From: Gemmataceae bacterium | Lineage (GTDB): Bacteria; Planctomycetota; Planctomycetia; Gemmatales; Gemmataceae | DNA: 6,657 nucleotides | Direction of reading: 5' to 3' | Assembly (NCBI GenBank): GCA_947490035.1 | Contig: CANLGS010000232.1 | Coordinates: 1 to 6,657, forward strand | In this document: piece by piece, positions 6,236 to 6,657 of the stretch | Numbering within the stretch: position 1 is the stretch's first letter | How the letters are laid out: each line of letters begins with the position of its first letter | Notes under the pieces: generated by a model | What the model was told of the DNA's origin: nothing | The model's input: only the letters and a program-made list of their open reading frames with translations | The model's database searches: none | Made by a program: the position numbers and the translations under genes

Positions 6236-6275
6236 GTCTGGGTCTCAGTTGGGAGTGGAAGAGGTGCGCGCGGCC

Positions 6276-6656
6276 TCACGCTTTTTTCTCACTGCTAACG
6301 GCGTGCCGTTGCAGGTCTTCGAGATCGACGTACTCCAGGGCGTGCATGTGCGTGGCTTCGAGCACCACGGGGCAGGCCATGCCGGCTTCGAGCGACATCT
6401 TCCACCGCGTGATGCACACGCACCACCGGTCGCCGGGGCGCAGGCCGGGGAACCCGAACGTCGGGAACGGCGTGCTCAGGTCGTTGCCGATGTACTGCTG
6501 GTGCGCCAGGAACTCGGCCGTCACGTGGCAGCAGATGGTGTGCAGCCCTTCGTCCTCCGCGCCGGTGTTGCAGCACCCGTCGCGGTAGAACCCGGTGAGC
6601 GGGTTGGTGGAACACGTCTGGAGCGGACCGCCGAGGACGTTCTTCGCGTTGGTTGG
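6276..6656 (-). CDS. DUF2237 family protein, 5' end outside the window
   Basis: 126 residues are visible; only a few N-terminal residues should lie beyond the right edge, since the family is about 120-135 residues long. I recognise the DUF2237 pattern from its motifs: KNVLGGPLQTCSTNPLTGFYRDGCCNTG near the start, EDEGLHTICCHVTAEFLA, GNDLSTPFPTFGFPGL, LRPGDRWCVCITRWK and PPVVLEATH-like text (CPVVLEATHMHALEYVDLEDL). Cysteines are abundant and clustered (a CC pair in DGCC, another CC in ICCH, and CVC after RWCVC), which hints at metal binding or redox chemistry. This is inference; the family has no assigned function that I know of. The short tail SSEKKA ends at TGA. A GTG at 6524 could be read as an internal start but would drop conserved residues. 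It probably shares a transcript with the downstream zinc peptidase gene. Confidence 0.88.
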   Translation of the reverse strand, partial: PTNAKNVLGGPLQTCSTNPLTGFYRDGCCNTGAEDEGLHTICCHVTAEFLAHQQYIGNDLSTPFPTFGFPGLRPGDRWCVCITRWKMSLEAGMACPVVLEATHMHALEYVDLEDLQRHAVSSEKKA

Positions 6657-6657
6657 C

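Overview
The window is GC-rich, densely coding bacterial DNA with seven protein genes and no RNA genes, prophage or CRISPR array. The protein set suggests a planctomycete of the Gemmata group: a PDZ serine protease of the type common there, a HemE with unusual motif variants, a scramblase-like protein, and palindromic intergenic repeats. This assignment is inference from protein character and composition; no rRNA or other marker is present.

Left part (1-3493, minus strand, read right to left): ubiE/menG (quinone methyltransferase), hemE (uroporphyrinogen decarboxylase), then a secreted trypsin-like serine protease with PDZ domains that runs off the left edge. The first two supply quinone and heme, both respiratory cofactors, and all three may be co-transcribed. 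The two gaps inside this cluster (150 and 161 bases) are largely filled by palindromic repeats of two unrelated families. Each set begins at or just inside the stop codon of the gene before it. I see no other gene in those gaps.

Middle part (3494-5308): a 100-base divergent spacer, presumably holding promoters for both directions, then a plus-strand pair. The first gene is a LURP-one/phospholipid-scramblase-like protein with a GTG start behind a good ribosome binding site. Five bases after its stop is an M24 (Xaa-Pro peptidase type) metallopeptidase. The tight spacing points to one transcript.

Right part (5309-6657, minus strand): a 42-base convergent spacer with a small hairpin, a membrane-anchored YpfJ-type neutral zinc metallopeptidase, and upstream of it the nearly complete end of a DUF2237 protein that runs off the right edge. 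These two are 40 bases apart and may be co-transcribed.

Most genes are recognisable housekeeping or accessory enzymes, and I found no convincing new multi-gene system. The parts most worth a second look are the two palindromic repeat families next to stop codons, one with paired stem-preserving changes, and the altered active-site motifs in the serine protease and the M24 peptidase.
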